Origin: Duganella radicis
GTDB taxonomy: Bacteria > Pseudomonadota > Gammaproteobacteria > Burkholderiales > Burkholderiaceae_D
DNA length: 64,000 nucleotides
Direction: 5' to 3'
NCBI RefSeq assembly: GCF_009720825.1
Contig: NZ_WNKY01000001.1
Location: 558,001 to 622,000, forward strand
In this document: in pieces, positions 1-9,593 of the stretch
How positions within the stretch are numbered: position 1 is the first letter of the stretch
Layout: each line of letters starts with the position of its first letter
Program-made: the position numbers and the translations under genes
The notes under the pieces: model-generated
Told to the model about the DNA's origin: nothing
The model's input: only the letters and a program-made list of their open reading frames with translations
Databases searched by the model: none

Positions 1-17
1 GTTGGGGGAATCGGAAC

Positions 18-1544
18 ATGGAGGAACTGATCAGCCAGCTGATATCCAGCCTGAAAGGGATCTGGAAGTACCGCTGGTACGCCATTTCGGTCGCCTGGCT
101 GGTGGCCGCCGCCGGCTGGGTCAAGGTGACCCTGCTGCCGGACGACTACCAGACCACCGCGCGCGTGTTTGTCGACACGCAAAGCATTCTCAAACCCCTG
201 CTGGCGGGCATGACCAGTGTACCGAATATCGAACAGCAGGTTTCCATCATGAGCCGTACTTTGCTGAGCCGTCCCAATGTCGAGCGCGTGATGCGCATGG
301 TGGACCTGGACATCAATGCCCGCACCCCGCGCGAGCAGCAACAACAGCTGGAAGAGCTGATGGGCAAGATCCGCATCAACGGCACCGGCAACCTGGACAT
401 CTACACCATCACTTACAACAACCGCAATCCGCGCATGGTGCGCGACGTGGTGCAGTCGCTGCTGACGATTTTCGTGGAAGGCAGCTTCAAGGGCAAAAGC
501 GGCGAGACGCGCAAGGCGGTCCAGTTCATTGACGAGCAGATCAAGGCCTACGAAGACAAGCTCACCGCCGCCGAAAACAGCGTCAAGGAATTCCGCCTGA
601 AAAACAACGGCCTGCTGCCGCGCCAGGGCGTGGATTACAGCGGTCAGTTGATGCAATCGTCGGACGCCCTGAACGCCGCCCGGCTGGAGCTGGCCGAGGC
701 CGAACAGGCGCGCAAGGCCATCGCCAACCAGATCAGCGGAGACGAGCCCATCCTTGGCGCGGACGTGACGCCGGCCGCCATCGACAATCCCGAACTCGAC
801 GCCCGCATCTCCACCCTCAACAAAGGCCTGGACGCGCTGCGGATGCAATACACCGAACTGCATCCCGACATCATCGCCGCCAAGCGGCTGGTGGCGCAGC
901 TGGAGGAACGCAAGATCGAAGAAAGCAAGCTCAAGCAGAACGGCGACCCCGGCAAGAATTACAGCCCCATGCTGCAACAACTGAAGGTGGCGCAGACCGA
1001 GGCCGAGGCGCGGGTAGCCGCCATCACCGCGCGGGTGCAGGAATTCACCCTGCGCCATCAGCGCTTGCTGGCCCAGGTCAACGCCGTGCCGGAGGTGGAA
1101 ACCGAACTGGCACAGCTCAACCGCGACTACCAGATCAACAAGGACAATTACGAAAAACTGATCGGCCGGCGCGAGGCGGCCAAGCTGTCGGGGGACCTCA
1201 GCTCCACCACCGAGATGATGAGCTTTAAGATCATCGATCCGCCCACCGTGCCGCTGACGCCCATCGGCCCCAATCGCGTGCTGCTGTACTCGGTCACGTT
1301 GGGCGCGGCGCTGCTGATGGGCGTGGCAACCGCGCTGCTGATCAGCCAGGTCCGGCCCACTTTTCTCAGCCCGGCCGAATTACGCAATCGTACCGGCCTC
1401 AACGTGCTGGGCACCGTGTCCATGAACTGGACCGACGCGCAACGCGGCAAGCAACGGCGCAGCAAATACCTGTTTGGCATCGCCCTGTCCTGCCTGTTTG
1501 CGGCCTACGGCGTGGTGCTGGTCGCCAATATGTTGCGCTACTAG
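18..1544 (+). CDS. XrtA-system polysaccharide chain length determinant (Wzz/GumC type)
   Basis: Inner-membrane co-polymerase expected to set EPS chain length and to couple polymerisation to the tyrosine kinase encoded next. The 508-residue protein has a Wzz-like N-terminus with one membrane segment near residues 20-40, a long helical coiled-coil periplasmic region (about 170-390) and a second membrane segment near 420-445, followed by a short cytoplasmic tail and a last hydrophobic stretch. This matches the PEP-CTERM-locus chain-length family. A GGGGGAA ribosome binding site lies 7 nt before the ATG. The stop is 3 nt before the kinase gene. The export porin gene is probably upstream, outside the window. 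Confidence 0.9.
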   Translation: MEELISQLISSLKGIWKYRWYAISVAWLVAAAGWVKVTLLPDDYQTTARVFVDTQSILKPLLAGMTSVPNIEQQVSIMSRTLLSRPNVERVMRMVDLDINARTPREQQQQLEELMGKIRINGTGNLDIYTITYNNRNPRMVRDVVQSLLTIFVEGSFKGKSGETRKAVQFIDEQIKAYEDKLTAAENSVKEFRLKNNGLLPRQGVDYSGQLMQSSDALNAARLELAEAEQARKAIANQISGDEPILGADVTPAAIDNPELDARISTLNKGLDALRMQYTELHPDIIAAKRLVAQLEERKIEESKLKQNGDPGKNYSPMLQQLKVAQTEAEARVAAITARVQEFTLRHQRLLAQVNAVPEVETELAQLNRDYQINKDNYEKLIGRREAAKLSGDLSSTTEMMSFKIIDPPTVPLTPIGPNRVLLYSVTLGAALLMGVATALLISQVRPTFLSPAELRNRTGLNVLGTVSMNWTDAQRGKQRRSKYLFGIALSCLFAAYGVVLVANMLRY

Positions 1545-1547
1545 GAG

Positions 1548-2276
1548 ATGCGCATGCGCCATGTAGAACTGAATCTGGCCCGTCTGCACCAGCTCGGCAT
1601 GGTGACGCAGGAAGGCGGCCGTACGGCGGTGGCCGAGGACTTCCGCATCATCAAGCGGCCTCTGCTACGCAACGCGCGCGGCGACCACGAAACGCCGGCC
1701 GTCCACCACGGCAACCTGATCGTGGTCACCAGCGCCATGCCGGGTGAAGGCAAAACTTATTGCGCGGTCAACCTGGCCATGAGCATCGCCATGGAAATGG
1801 ACATCACCGTGCTGCTGGTGGATGCCGACGTGGCGCGGCCCTCGGTGCTGAAGGTGCTGGGCCTGCAACCGGAACCGGGCTTGATGGACATCCTGCTGGG
1901 CGATAAAACCGGCCTGGCCGACGTCATTTTGCGCACCAACGTGCCGACCCTGAGTCTCCTGCCCGCTGGCCGCGCCAACAAGCATGCCACCGAACTGCTG
2001 GCCAGCCGCAATATGCGCCAACTGCTGACCGAAATCGCCGAGCGCTACGCCGACCGCATCGTGATTTTCGACTCGCCGCCGCTGTTGATGACCACCGAAG
2101 CCGGCGTGCTGGCGGGGCAAATGGGCCAGGTGCTGCTGGTGGTGGAATCCGAGCGCACCAGCCAGCACGCCGTGACCGAGGCGTTGCGCCATCTTGAGCG
2201 CTGCCCGCACGTTCACCTGATCTACAACAAAAGCACGGCTTTCCCGGGCACTGAATATCATGGTTATTATGATTAG
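1548..2276 (+). CDS. Tyrosine-protein autokinase, XrtA/PEP-CTERM locus (CpsD/CapB family)
   Basis: Cytoplasmic BY-kinase that would phosphorylate its own C-terminal tyrosines and, with the preceding chain-length protein, control polymerisation. A Walker A motif, PGEGKT, is at about residues 65-70, Walker A' (VLLVDAD) at 88-94 and Walker B (IVIFDSPP) at 171-178. The tail YHGYYD carries three tyrosines, a short version of the usual tyrosine cluster. The 242-residue length fits stand-alone CpsD-like proteins. Two in-frame ATGs (1548, 1554) are possible; the first is given. The 3' end overlaps the next gene, so the two are probably translationally coupled. Confidence 0.9.
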   Translation: MRMRHVELNLARLHQLGMVTQEGGRTAVAEDFRIIKRPLLRNARGDHETPAVHHGNLIVVTSAMPGEGKTYCAVNLAMSIAMEMDITVLLVDADVARPSVLKVLGLQPEPGLMDILLGDKTGLADVILRTNVPTLSLLPAGRANKHATELLASRNMRQLLTEIAERYADRIVIFDSPPLLMTTEAGVLAGQMGQVLLVVESERTSQHAVTEALRHLERCPHVHLIYNKSTAFPGTEYHGYYD

Positions 2277-3777
2277 CCTCAAGCCGCGTGGCCTGACCGT
2301 GCTGGTGCTGCTGACCTTGCCGGTGGCCGCGATGCCGTCCGACTTGAACGTCACGCCCACCCTGCGCCTGCGCAGCAGCTACAGCGATAATATGAACCTG
2401 GCCGCGCCCGAACAGGCACGCAGCCAATTCACCAGCGAAATCTCGCCCGGGGTACAAGTCATTTCCAGCAGCCCCAGGCTGCAACTGGCGCTGTCCTACA
2501 CCCTGCAAAAAATCGCCTACACGCGCCAGCCGGACCGCACTGCCCAGCAACTGGACGCCAGCAGCCACGCCGAGGTGCTGCCTGACTGGCTGTTCCTCGA
2601 CGCCCGCAGCGGCATCAGCCAGCGCAATGTATCGGCCTTTGGTCCGCAGCTGATCGATCCGACCCAGCAAACCGGCAATAGCAGTACCGTCCACAGCACC
2701 GCCATCAGTCCCTACCTGCACCACTATTTTCGCGGTCTGGCCACCGCAACGCTGCGCTACGATTACCAGCGGGTCGGCAGCGGCGGCTTGCTCGATGTGC
2801 GCAGCAACGCCGCCAGCCTGCTGCTGACCGGTGACAACGGCGGCAAAGGCTGGAACTGGGATCTCAGCCTGCGCCGCACGGAAATGGATGACGCCGCACT
2901 CCCTCCGGTGACCATGAGCAACGCCAGCCTGACGCTCAGCTATCCCTTCAACAGCAGCCTGTCATCCTTCGTGACGGCCGGCTACGAAAAACAGGACTAC
3001 CATTCAGTCAGCGCCCAGCCGCAGGGCCAGTTCGGCTCGCTGGGCGGCGTGTGGACGCCATCCCCGCGCACCCGCCTGGCCGCCAGCCTCGGCCATCGCT
3101 ATTTCGGCAAGACCTGGAGTCTGGACGCCAGCTACCGGCTGCGCAGCATGTTCTGGACCTTGAGCTACAACGAAGACATCACCACCAACCACGGTGAATT
3201 CCTCAGCATTCCGCCAACCGGGCTCAGCGATTTTCTATATGAGCTGTGGGCCACGCGCATTCCGGACCCGCAACTGCGCATCAAAACCATCCAGCTGTTC
3301 CTGGCGATTTCGCAGGCCATGGGCAAGGATGGCAACGTCAATTTCTTCAGCCACCGCTACTACCTGCAAAAGCAGGCGCGGCTGTCCGGCGTGTACAGCA
3401 CGCCGCGCACGGCACTGGCGCTGCACCTGGCCAGCACCGGCCGCACCGCGCAAACCAGCAGCGCCATCGACAGCGTCCTCACCGGCCCCGACCAGTTGAC
3501 GCTGACCGACCGCACCCGCCAGGACAGCGTGCAACTGGGCTGGAACTGGCGCACGTCGGCGCGCGGCAACCTGACCGTGGGCGCCAGCCACAGCCGCGCC
3601 CGCTCGCTGAGCACCGGCCGTTCCGACCGCAACACCGCGCTGACGCTGACCCTGACGCGCCAATTGTCCAGCCGCATCAGCGCCAGCGCCGACCTGCGCC
3701 ATGTGCGACACACCAGCAGCGCCGGCGGCAACTACCGTGAAAACGGCGCCGGCATTGCCCTCAACATGACGTTTTAA
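2260..3777 (+). CDS. PEP-CTERM system outer membrane beta-barrel protein
   Basis: Predicted outer-membrane barrel found as a fixed member of exosortase A EPS loci; its exact role is unknown, perhaps export or anchoring of EPS at the surface. The 505-residue protein has an N-terminal signal peptide ending near A-M-P at about residue 26, then repeated amphipathic beta strands with alternating polar and aromatic residues and a C-terminal strand ending in Phe (ALNMTF), typical of outer-membrane proteins. The ATG at 2260 lies inside the kinase gene; an alternative ATG at 2269 gives an equally good signal peptide and a shorter overlap. No strong ribosome binding site is seen for either. Confidence 0.82.
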   Translation: MVIMISLKPRGLTVLVLLTLPVAAMPSDLNVTPTLRLRSSYSDNMNLAAPEQARSQFTSEISPGVQVISSSPRLQLALSYTLQKIAYTRQPDRTAQQLDASSHAEVLPDWLFLDARSGISQRNVSAFGPQLIDPTQQTGNSSTVHSTAISPYLHHYFRGLATATLRYDYQRVGSGGLLDVRSNAASLLLTGDNGGKGWNWDLSLRRTEMDDAALPPVTMSNASLTLSYPFNSSLSSFVTAGYEKQDYHSVSAQPQGQFGSLGGVWTPSPRTRLAASLGHRYFGKTWSLDASYRLRSMFWTLSYNEDITTNHGEFLSIPPTGLSDFLYELWATRIPDPQLRIKTIQLFLAISQAMGKDGNVNFFSHRYYLQKQARLSGVYSTPRTALALHLASTGRTAQTSSAIDSVLTGPDQLTLTDRTRQDSVQLGWNWRTSARGNLTVGASHSRARSLSTGRSDRNTALTLTLTRQLSSRISASADLRHVRHTSSAGGNYRENGAGIALNMTF

Positions 3778-3789
3778 CCGGAGCTCGCC

Positions 3790-4935
3790 ATGCTACGGCC
3801 CTACCGCATCGTCTGTGTCATCGCCGCCCGCCCCAATCTGATGAAAATGGCGCCGCTGCTGCGTGCCTTCGCGCCGCAGGAAAGCCAGGTCGAAACCATT
3901 CTGGTCCACACCGGCCAGCACTACGGCGCCGACATGGATGCCCAGTTCTTCGACGCGCTGGAACTGGCCCAGCCGGCGTTCCGCCTCGATGTCGGCTCCG
4001 GCAGCCACGCGGTGCAAACCGCCGAAGTCATGCGTCGATTCGAGCCAGTGCTGGAGCAAACCGTGCCCAGCGCCGTGCTGGTGGTGGGCGACGTCAACTC
4101 CACCCTGGCTTGCGCGCTGACCGCAGCCAAGCAGGACATCCCGGTGCTGCACGTCGAGGCCGGCCTGCGCAGCTACGACCGCAGCATGCCGGAAGAAATC
4201 AACCGCGTGCTGACCGACCAGTTGTCGGAGCTTTTGTTCACCAGCGAGACCAGCGGCACCAGCAATCTGCTGCGCGAGGGCGTGGCGGCGCACCGCGTGC
4301 ACTTCGTCGGCAACGTGATGATCGACACCCTGCTGCGCCAGCTGCCCAGCGCGCCGTCCACTGAAGATGTGCTGCGCCAGGCGCATCTGGCCGGATTCTT
4401 CACCGACGGCACCCCGTACGCATTGCTGACCCTGCACCGTCCCGCCAACGTGGACGATCCGCAACGCCTGCGTGCCCTGATGACGGCCATGGTCAAGCTC
4501 AGCGAGGACGTGCCCGTGCTGTTTCCGCTGCATCCACGCACCCGCAACATGCTCAAGCACTTCGGCCTGGCGCATCTGATGGACGCGCCGCGCCTGGCCT
4601 GCCTGCCACCGCAGTCCTACCAGAACATGTTGGGCCTGATGAAGAACGCCTGCATGGTCCTGACCGATTCCGGCGGCGTGCAGGAAGAAACCACCGTCCT
4701 GCGCGTGCCTTGCCTGACCCTGCGCGACAACACCGAACGCCCGGTCACGGTGTCCGAGGGCAGCAACGCCATCGCCGGGCGCGACCCGTCCGTCATTCTG
4801 GCGCTGTGCCGTGACATCCTGCGCTACGGGGGCAAGGTCGGCCGCATTCCGCAGTACTGGGACGGCCGCGCCGCCGAGCGGGTGGCCGCCGTCACCACCA
4901 CCTGGCTACAAAACCGCCGGGAGCGGCGGCCATGA
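3790..4935 (+). CDS. wecB: UDP-N-acetylglucosamine 2-epimerase (non-hydrolysing)
   Basis: Interconverts UDP-GlcNAc and UDP-ManNAc in the cytoplasm, which suggests that the EPS contains ManNAc or a derivative such as ManNAcA. The 381 residues cover the full GT-B-like fold: RPNLMKMAPLL near the N-terminus, HTGQHY, the GDVNST and HVEAGLRS motifs, EEINR, TLHRPANVD, PLHPRTR and DSGGVQEE. A GGAG ribosome binding site lies 6 nt before the ATG. The stop overlaps the start of the deacetylase gene by 4 nt. The family match is strong; the exact substrate in this locus is inferred. Confidence 0.92.
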   Translation: MLRPYRIVCVIAARPNLMKMAPLLRAFAPQESQVETILVHTGQHYGADMDAQFFDALELAQPAFRLDVGSGSHAVQTAEVMRRFEPVLEQTVPSAVLVVGDVNSTLACALTAAKQDIPVLHVEAGLRSYDRSMPEEINRVLTDQLSELLFTSETSGTSNLLREGVAAHRVHFVGNVMIDTLLRQLPSAPSTEDVLRQAHLAGFFTDGTPYALLTLHRPANVDDPQRLRALMTAMVKLSEDVPVLFPLHPRTRNMLKHFGLAHLMDAPRLACLPPQSYQNMLGLMKNACMVLTDSGGVQEETTVLRVPCLTLRDNTERPVTVSEGSNAIAGRDPSVILALCRDILRYGGKVGRIPQYWDGRAAERVAAVTTTWLQNRRERRP

Positions 4936-5762
4936 ACGCCCTGACCATCGACGTTGAAGACTACTTCCAGGTCTCCGCCTTCGACGACCACATACCGCGT
5001 ACCGACTGGCCGCACTGGCCGTGCCGGATCGAGCGCAATGTCGACCTCATCCTTGGCTTGCTGGAACGCCACGGCGTGCACGCCACCTTTTTCACGTTGG
5101 GCTGGATTGCTGAACGCTATCCTGCCCTGGTGCGCCGCATCGTCGATCAGGGCCACGAGCTGGCCAGCCACGGCTACCACCATCTGCGCGCCAGCGAACA
5201 AACCCCGGCCGAGTTTCGCCACGACATCGACCTTAGCAAGCAACTGCTGGAGCAGCTGTCCGGTCAGGCCGTGCTGGGCTACCGCGCGCCCAGCTTTTCC
5301 ATCGGTCGGCGCAATATGTGGGCGCTGGATTGCCTGCATGCCGCGGGCTACCGCTACAGCTCCAGCATTTACCCGATCCGCCACGACCACTACGGCATGC
5401 CCGACGCACCACGCTTCGCCTGGCATCCGGCCGGGCAATCCGGCGTGCTGGAACTGCCGGTCAGCACCGTGCGCCTGCTCGGACGCAATCTGCCGGCCGG
5501 CGGTGGCGGCTACTTTCGCCTGCTGCCGTATGCGGTCTCGCGCTGGGCTTTGCGCCGCATCAATTCGCGCGATGGGCAAGCTGGCATATTTTACTTTCAC
5601 CCTTGGGAACTCGATCCAGACCAGCCTGTGCCGCAAGGCATCGGCCTGAAAACCCGGCTGCGCCACTACCTCAACCTGCGGCGCACGGAAGCGCGCCTGC
5701 ACCGGCTGCTGGCCGACTTCCGCTGGGGACGCATGGACCACATCTTTCTGGGAAACGCATAA
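4932..5762 (+). CDS. XrtA-system polysaccharide deacetylase (NodB-type)
   Basis: Predicted de-N-acetylase of N-acetylhexosamines in the EPS or its precursor. The protein (276 residues) begins with the family's TIDVEDYFQV, which supplies the first metal-binding Asp pair, followed by HATFFTLGW, the SHGYHH motif that gives the metal-binding histidines, and the RAPSFS motif. A C-terminal FYFHPWE is characteristic of the exosortase-associated subgroup. No signal peptide is visible, so it probably acts on the cytoplasmic side. The start overlaps wecB by 4 nt (ATGA) and the stop shares one base with the next start. Confidence 0.9.
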   Translation: MNALTIDVEDYFQVSAFDDHIPRTDWPHWPCRIERNVDLILGLLERHGVHATFFTLGWIAERYPALVRRIVDQGHELASHGYHHLRASEQTPAEFRHDIDLSKQLLEQLSGQAVLGYRAPSFSIGRRNMWALDCLHAAGYRYSSSIYPIRHDHYGMPDAPRFAWHPAGQSGVLELPVSTVRLLGRNLPAGGGGYFRLLPYAVSRWALRRINSRDGQAGIFYFHPWELDPDQPVPQGIGLKTRLRHYLNLRRTEARLHRLLADFRWGRMDHIFLGNA

Positions 5763-6793
5763 TGCCGCACTACACCGTCGGGCTGATGGGATCGCAAGAC
5801 CGCGCGCGCTGGGATGATTTCGTCCAGCGCTGCCCGGACGCGACCTTCTTCCACCGCGCCGGCTGGCAACGGGTGATCGAAGAAGGCTTTGGCCATCCCA
5901 CCTGGTTCATGTACGCGGCCGACGGCGCGCACATCCGCGCGATCCTGCCGCTGGCGCAAATCAACAGCCGCTGGTTCGGCAACACCCTGTGCTCGCTGCC
6001 GTTCTGCGTCTACGGCGGGATAGCCGCTACCGACCCGGCCGCCGCCCAGGCGGTGGATGAAGCGGCACAACAGCTGGCCGGGCGGCTGCAAGTCGACCAT
6101 CTGGAATACCGCCACACCCAGGCGCGCCATGCCGACTGGGAACATCGCCCCATCTACGCTACCTTCCGCAAGCCCTTGCACGCCGAACCCGACGTCAATA
6201 TGCTGGCCATCCCGCGCAAGCAGCGCGCCATGGTGCGCAAAGGCGTGGCAGCCGGTCTCTCCAGTACGCTGGAGGCCGACACCCGCCGCTTTTTCGATTG
6301 TTACGCCCGCAGCGTGCACCGGCTCGGCACGCCGGTATTCAGCCGCCGCTACTTCAGCCTGCTGCAACAGGTGTTTGCCGAGGACTGCGAAGTGCTGTGC
6401 ATCGAGCAGGCGCGGCGGCCGGTGTGCGCGGTGCTCAGCTTCCGTTTTCGCGACGAAATCCTGCCCTACTACGGCGGCGGCGGCGAGCAGGCGCGCGCCT
6501 TGGCCGGCAACGACTTCATGTACTGGGAAGTGATGCGGCGCGCCTGCGCCGACGGTTGCACCCTGTTCGACTTCGGCCGCAGCAAATACGGCAGCGGCGC
6601 CTTTGCCTTCAAGAAAAACTGGGGCTTCGAGCCGCAGACGCTGCACTACGACTACCGGCTGTACCGGGGCAGCAAGCTGCGTGATGTGCAACCGCTGAAT
6701 CCAGGCTTCCAGCCCCTGATCAAGGCCTGGCGCCTGCTGCCGCTGCCGCTGGCCAACCTGATCGGCCCGCATATCGTGCGTCAACTGGGATAG
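5762..6793 (+). CDS. FemAB-like protein, XrtA/PEP-CTERM system-associated
   Basis: Member of the FemAB/GNAT-like aminoacyl- or acyltransferase superfamily that always accompanies exosortase A EPS genes; its substrate is unknown. FemAB proteins transfer amino acids from aminoacyl-tRNA, so a role in aminoacyl decoration of glycan is possible but unproven. The open frame runs far upstream, but the start MPHYTVGLMG at 5762 overlaps the deacetylase stop by one base and gives 343 residues, the usual family length. The C-terminal domain contains the conserved FDFGRSK and FKKNWGFEPQ segments seen in this subgroup. Confidence 0.85.
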   Translation: MPHYTVGLMGSQDRARWDDFVQRCPDATFFHRAGWQRVIEEGFGHPTWFMYAADGAHIRAILPLAQINSRWFGNTLCSLPFCVYGGIAATDPAAAQAVDEAAQQLAGRLQVDHLEYRHTQARHADWEHRPIYATFRKPLHAEPDVNMLAIPRKQRAMVRKGVAAGLSSTLEADTRRFFDCYARSVHRLGTPVFSRRYFSLLQQVFAEDCEVLCIEQARRPVCAVLSFRFRDEILPYYGGGGEQARALAGNDFMYWEVMRRACADGCTLFDFGRSKYGSGAFAFKKNWGFEPQTLHYDYRLYRGSKLRDVQPLNPGFQPLIKAWRLLPLPLANLIGPHIVRQLG

Positions 6794-6798
6794 CCATC

Positions 6799-8028
6799 AT
6801 GCGCGACTTGCTCTTCCTCTGCCATCGCCTGCCATTCCCGCCCAACAAGGGGGAAAAGATCCGCGCTTACCACGCGCTGCAATACCTGCGGCGGCATTTC
6901 CGCGTGCATCTGGGCAGCTTTATCGACAGCGAGGAAGACGCCGGCTACGCCGACCAACTGGCCGCCGATTGCGCCAGCAGCTGTTTCGTGCGCATGCCGC
7001 CGCACTGGGCGCGTCTGTCCGGCGTGTCGGCCCTGCTGCGCGATGAAGCGCTCAGCCTGCCGTATTTCCGCAACGCCAGTTTGCAGCGCTGGGTTGGCAA
7101 GACGCTTGCGCAACACCCCGTCAGCGCCTGTCTCGCGTACTCTGGGCCGATGGCGCAGTACGTGCCGTTCAGCTCGCCGCACGGGCCGCTGTGGCGAGTG
7201 TTGGATCTGGTCGATGTCGATTCCGAAAAATGGCATGGCTATGCCGACAACAAGCCCTGGCCGCTTTCCGCCCTGTACCGGCGCGAAGGCCGCCTGTTGC
7301 TGGATTTCGAACGCAAGGCCGCCGCCGAATTCGACCGCGTGATGCTGGTTTCCCCGGCCGAGGCCGAGCTGTTCCGCCAGCGCGCGCCGGAATCCGCGCA
7401 CAAGATTGATTACTACAGCAACGGCGTCGACAGCGGCTATTTCTCTCCGCACGCCGGGCATCCATCGCCGTTTGGCGCCGCGCGCGCCATCGTCTTCACC
7501 GGCGCCATGGATTACGAACCCAATATTGACGCCGTCAGCTGGTTTGCCGAGCGCGTGATGCCTCCGCTGCGCACGCAGCACGCGGATCTGGAATTTCACA
7601 TCGTCGGCTCGCGGCCGGTGGCGCAAGTGCGCGAGCTGCAACGCTGGCCTGGCGTGCGCGTCAGCGGCACCGTGCCGGACGTGCGGCCGTATCTCCAGCA
7701 TGCCGCGCTGGTCGTCGCGCCGCTGCGCATTGCGCGCGGCATCCAGAACAAGGTGCTGGAAGCGATGGCGATGCAGAAAATCGTGATTGCCTCGCCCCAG
7801 GCGCTGGAAGGCATTCAGGCGGCGGCCGGCGAAGAAGTGATTTGCGCCCGGGGTGGCGCGGAATTTATCAGCGCCATCTGCCAGCAACTGCACGCACCGG
7901 ACCAGCGCATCAGCATCGCCGCCCGCCGGCGTATTCTTGACGACTATCGCTGGAGCCTGAATTTGCAGCGGCTCGGACGCGTGCTCGGCGTGGAAGCGCA
8001 AGCGCCTGCCATGGAGCCGACGCCATGA
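6799..8028 (+). CDS. Glycosyltransferase, PEP-CTERM/EpsH1 system-associated (GT4-like)
   Basis: Cytoplasmic or membrane-associated glycosyltransferase, probably adding one sugar of the EPS repeat. The 409 residues start with LFLCHRLPFPPNKGEKIR, the hallmark of this exosortase-locus family, and include the nucleotide-sugar-binding half with FTGAMDYEPNIDA (about 235-247) and the acidic/loop region PLRIARGIQNKVLEAMAM (about 310-327), equivalent to the E-x7-E region of GT4 enzymes. It begins 5 nt after the FemAB-like gene and overlaps the exosortase gene by 4 nt. Donor and acceptor cannot be read from the sequence. Confidence 0.88.
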   Translation: MRDLLFLCHRLPFPPNKGEKIRAYHALQYLRRHFRVHLGSFIDSEEDAGYADQLAADCASSCFVRMPPHWARLSGVSALLRDEALSLPYFRNASLQRWVGKTLAQHPVSACLAYSGPMAQYVPFSSPHGPLWRVLDLVDVDSEKWHGYADNKPWPLSALYRREGRLLLDFERKAAAEFDRVMLVSPAEAELFRQRAPESAHKIDYYSNGVDSGYFSPHAGHPSPFGAARAIVFTGAMDYEPNIDAVSWFAERVMPPLRTQHADLEFHIVGSRPVAQVRELQRWPGVRVSGTVPDVRPYLQHAALVVAPLRIARGIQNKVLEAMAMQKIVIASPQALEGIQAAAGEEVICARGGAEFISAICQQLHAPDQRISIAARRRILDDYRWSLNLQRLGRVLGVEAQAPAMEPTP

Positions 8029-9593
8029 ACGCCGGCCGCGCCGCGCTGCTGTCGCCGCGCCCGCCATCGCCGGCTGGGCGGCCGCTGCCATCGACAAGCT
8101 GGGCGCACGTCTCCCTGTTCGTGGCCCTGCTGGCCTTGCTGCTGATTTACCTGCCTACAACCAGTGCCATCGTCAGCATCTGGTGGCGCTCGCCTACTTT
8201 CAACCACGGTTTCCTGATCCTGCCCGTGGCTGGCTGGTTGATCGCGCGCCGCCGTGAACAACTGGCGGCCGTCACGCTACAACCCTGGCCGCTCGCGCTA
8301 TTGCCATTGACCGCGCTGGGAGCGCTCTGGATGTTGTCGGCCGCCGCCAACGTACAAGTGTTGCAGCAATATTGCCTGGTCCTGATGTGCATCACTTCAG
8401 TTGTCGCCGTGCTGGGACCGGCGCTCGCCGGCGCCATCGCCTTCCCGCTGGCCTACACGCTACTGGCGGTGCCGTTTGGCGAAGTCATGATCCCGCCGCT
8501 GATCGATTTTACCGCCCGTTTCACCGTAACGTTGCTCCAGGTCAGTGGCATCCCCGTATTCCACGAAAACAATTTCATCTCCCTACCCAGCGGAAACTGG
8601 GCGGTGGCGGACGCGTGCAGCGGCTTGCGCTACCTGATCGCTTCGCTTGCGCTGGGCATGCTGTATGCCGCCGTCAGTTATCAGAGTGCGCTCAAGCGGC
8701 TGGTTTTCATCGCCGTGGCGCTGGTGCTGCCGGTGATCGCCAACGGCTTGCGCGCCTGCATCGTGGTGCTAATTGGCCACTGGAGCGATATGAAACTGGC
8801 CACCGGCGTCGATCATCTGGTCTACGGCTGGGTATTTTTCGGCATCGTGATGGCCTTGCTGTTCTGGTGCGGCGCCGGGTGGAGCGATCCGCCTCAGCCG
8901 CCTTCGCTGCAAAGCGCCGTGGCCGCCCATAGCGCCTCCGGCGGCCGCTTCGCCGGCATCGCTGCGGCGGCGGTCGCCATCGGCGCAGTCTGGCCGCTGC
9001 TGGCCGGCATAGTTCTGCGCGCGCCCGCTGCGGACCTGTCATCCGAACCGGAACTCTCGCTCGGCCCGCCGCCGCCGCCATGGCGCGCCGGCGCCATGCG
9101 GCCCGGCGACTGGCAAGTTATGCATCGCGGTCAACCACAGCGCATTTCCAACACCTACCGCGACGGCCATCGTGCGGTTTCGCTGCAACTGACCTGGTAC
9201 CGCCATCAATCGGAGGGGGCGGAACTGCTGGCGCCGGTACGGCGCACGGTGGTGTCCGGCATGCCGCAATGGGAAGAAGTCCACAGCGAGCGGCGCACCC
9301 TGCGCGTGGGCAGCCGTCTCCTGACCGTGCGCCAGTCCGTGCAGCAGGCCGCCAGCTACAAGCTGCTGGTGTGGCGCTGGTACCGGCAGGCTGGGGTGGA
9401 AACCGTCAGTCCACAACACGTGAAGCTACTGCTGGCCAAGTCGCGCCTGCTGGGTGGTGCCGACGCCGGTGCGGAAATCGTCCTGTCCGCCGCCTACGAC
9501 GAACAACCCGCCTCAGCCGAAGCCGCCATGCACGATTTGCTGGCCGCCATGTTGCCCGCCATCGACCGGAGTCTGCGCCATGTCGAACACTGA
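8025..9593 (+). CDS. xrtA: Exosortase A fused to a C-terminal EpsI domain
   Basis: Multi-pass inner-membrane cysteine transpeptidase-like enzyme that recognises and cleaves PEP-CTERM tails. The N-terminal part (about 20-285) has around eight membrane segments and the catalytic set of the family: Cys198 in ADACSGLR, Arg243 in NGLRAC and His264 in VDHLVYGW. The C-terminal part (about 300-522) is an EpsI-type soluble domain with one membrane segment and a periplasmic region, fused as in most exosortase A proteins. It sits between two glycosyltransferase genes, overlapping both. Likely substrates in this window are at 43221, 48101 and 49199. Confidence 0.95.
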   Translation: MNAGRAALLSPRPPSPAGRPLPSTSWAHVSLFVALLALLLIYLPTTSAIVSIWWRSPTFNHGFLILPVAGWLIARRREQLAAVTLQPWPLALLPLTALGALWMLSAAANVQVLQQYCLVLMCITSVVAVLGPALAGAIAFPLAYTLLAVPFGEVMIPPLIDFTARFTVTLLQVSGIPVFHENNFISLPSGNWAVADACSGLRYLIASLALGMLYAAVSYQSALKRLVFIAVALVLPVIANGLRACIVVLIGHWSDMKLATGVDHLVYGWVFFGIVMALLFWCGAGWSDPPQPPSLQSAVAAHSASGGRFAGIAAAAVAIGAVWPLLAGIVLRAPAADLSSEPELSLGPPPPPWRAGAMRPGDWQVMHRGQPQRISNTYRDGHRAVSLQLTWYRHQSEGAELLAPVRRTVVSGMPQWEEVHSERRTLRVGSRLLTVRQSVQQAASYKLLVWRWYRQAGVETVSPQHVKLLLAKSRLLGGADAGAEIVLSAAYDEQPASAEAAMHDLLAAMLPAIDRSLRHVEH

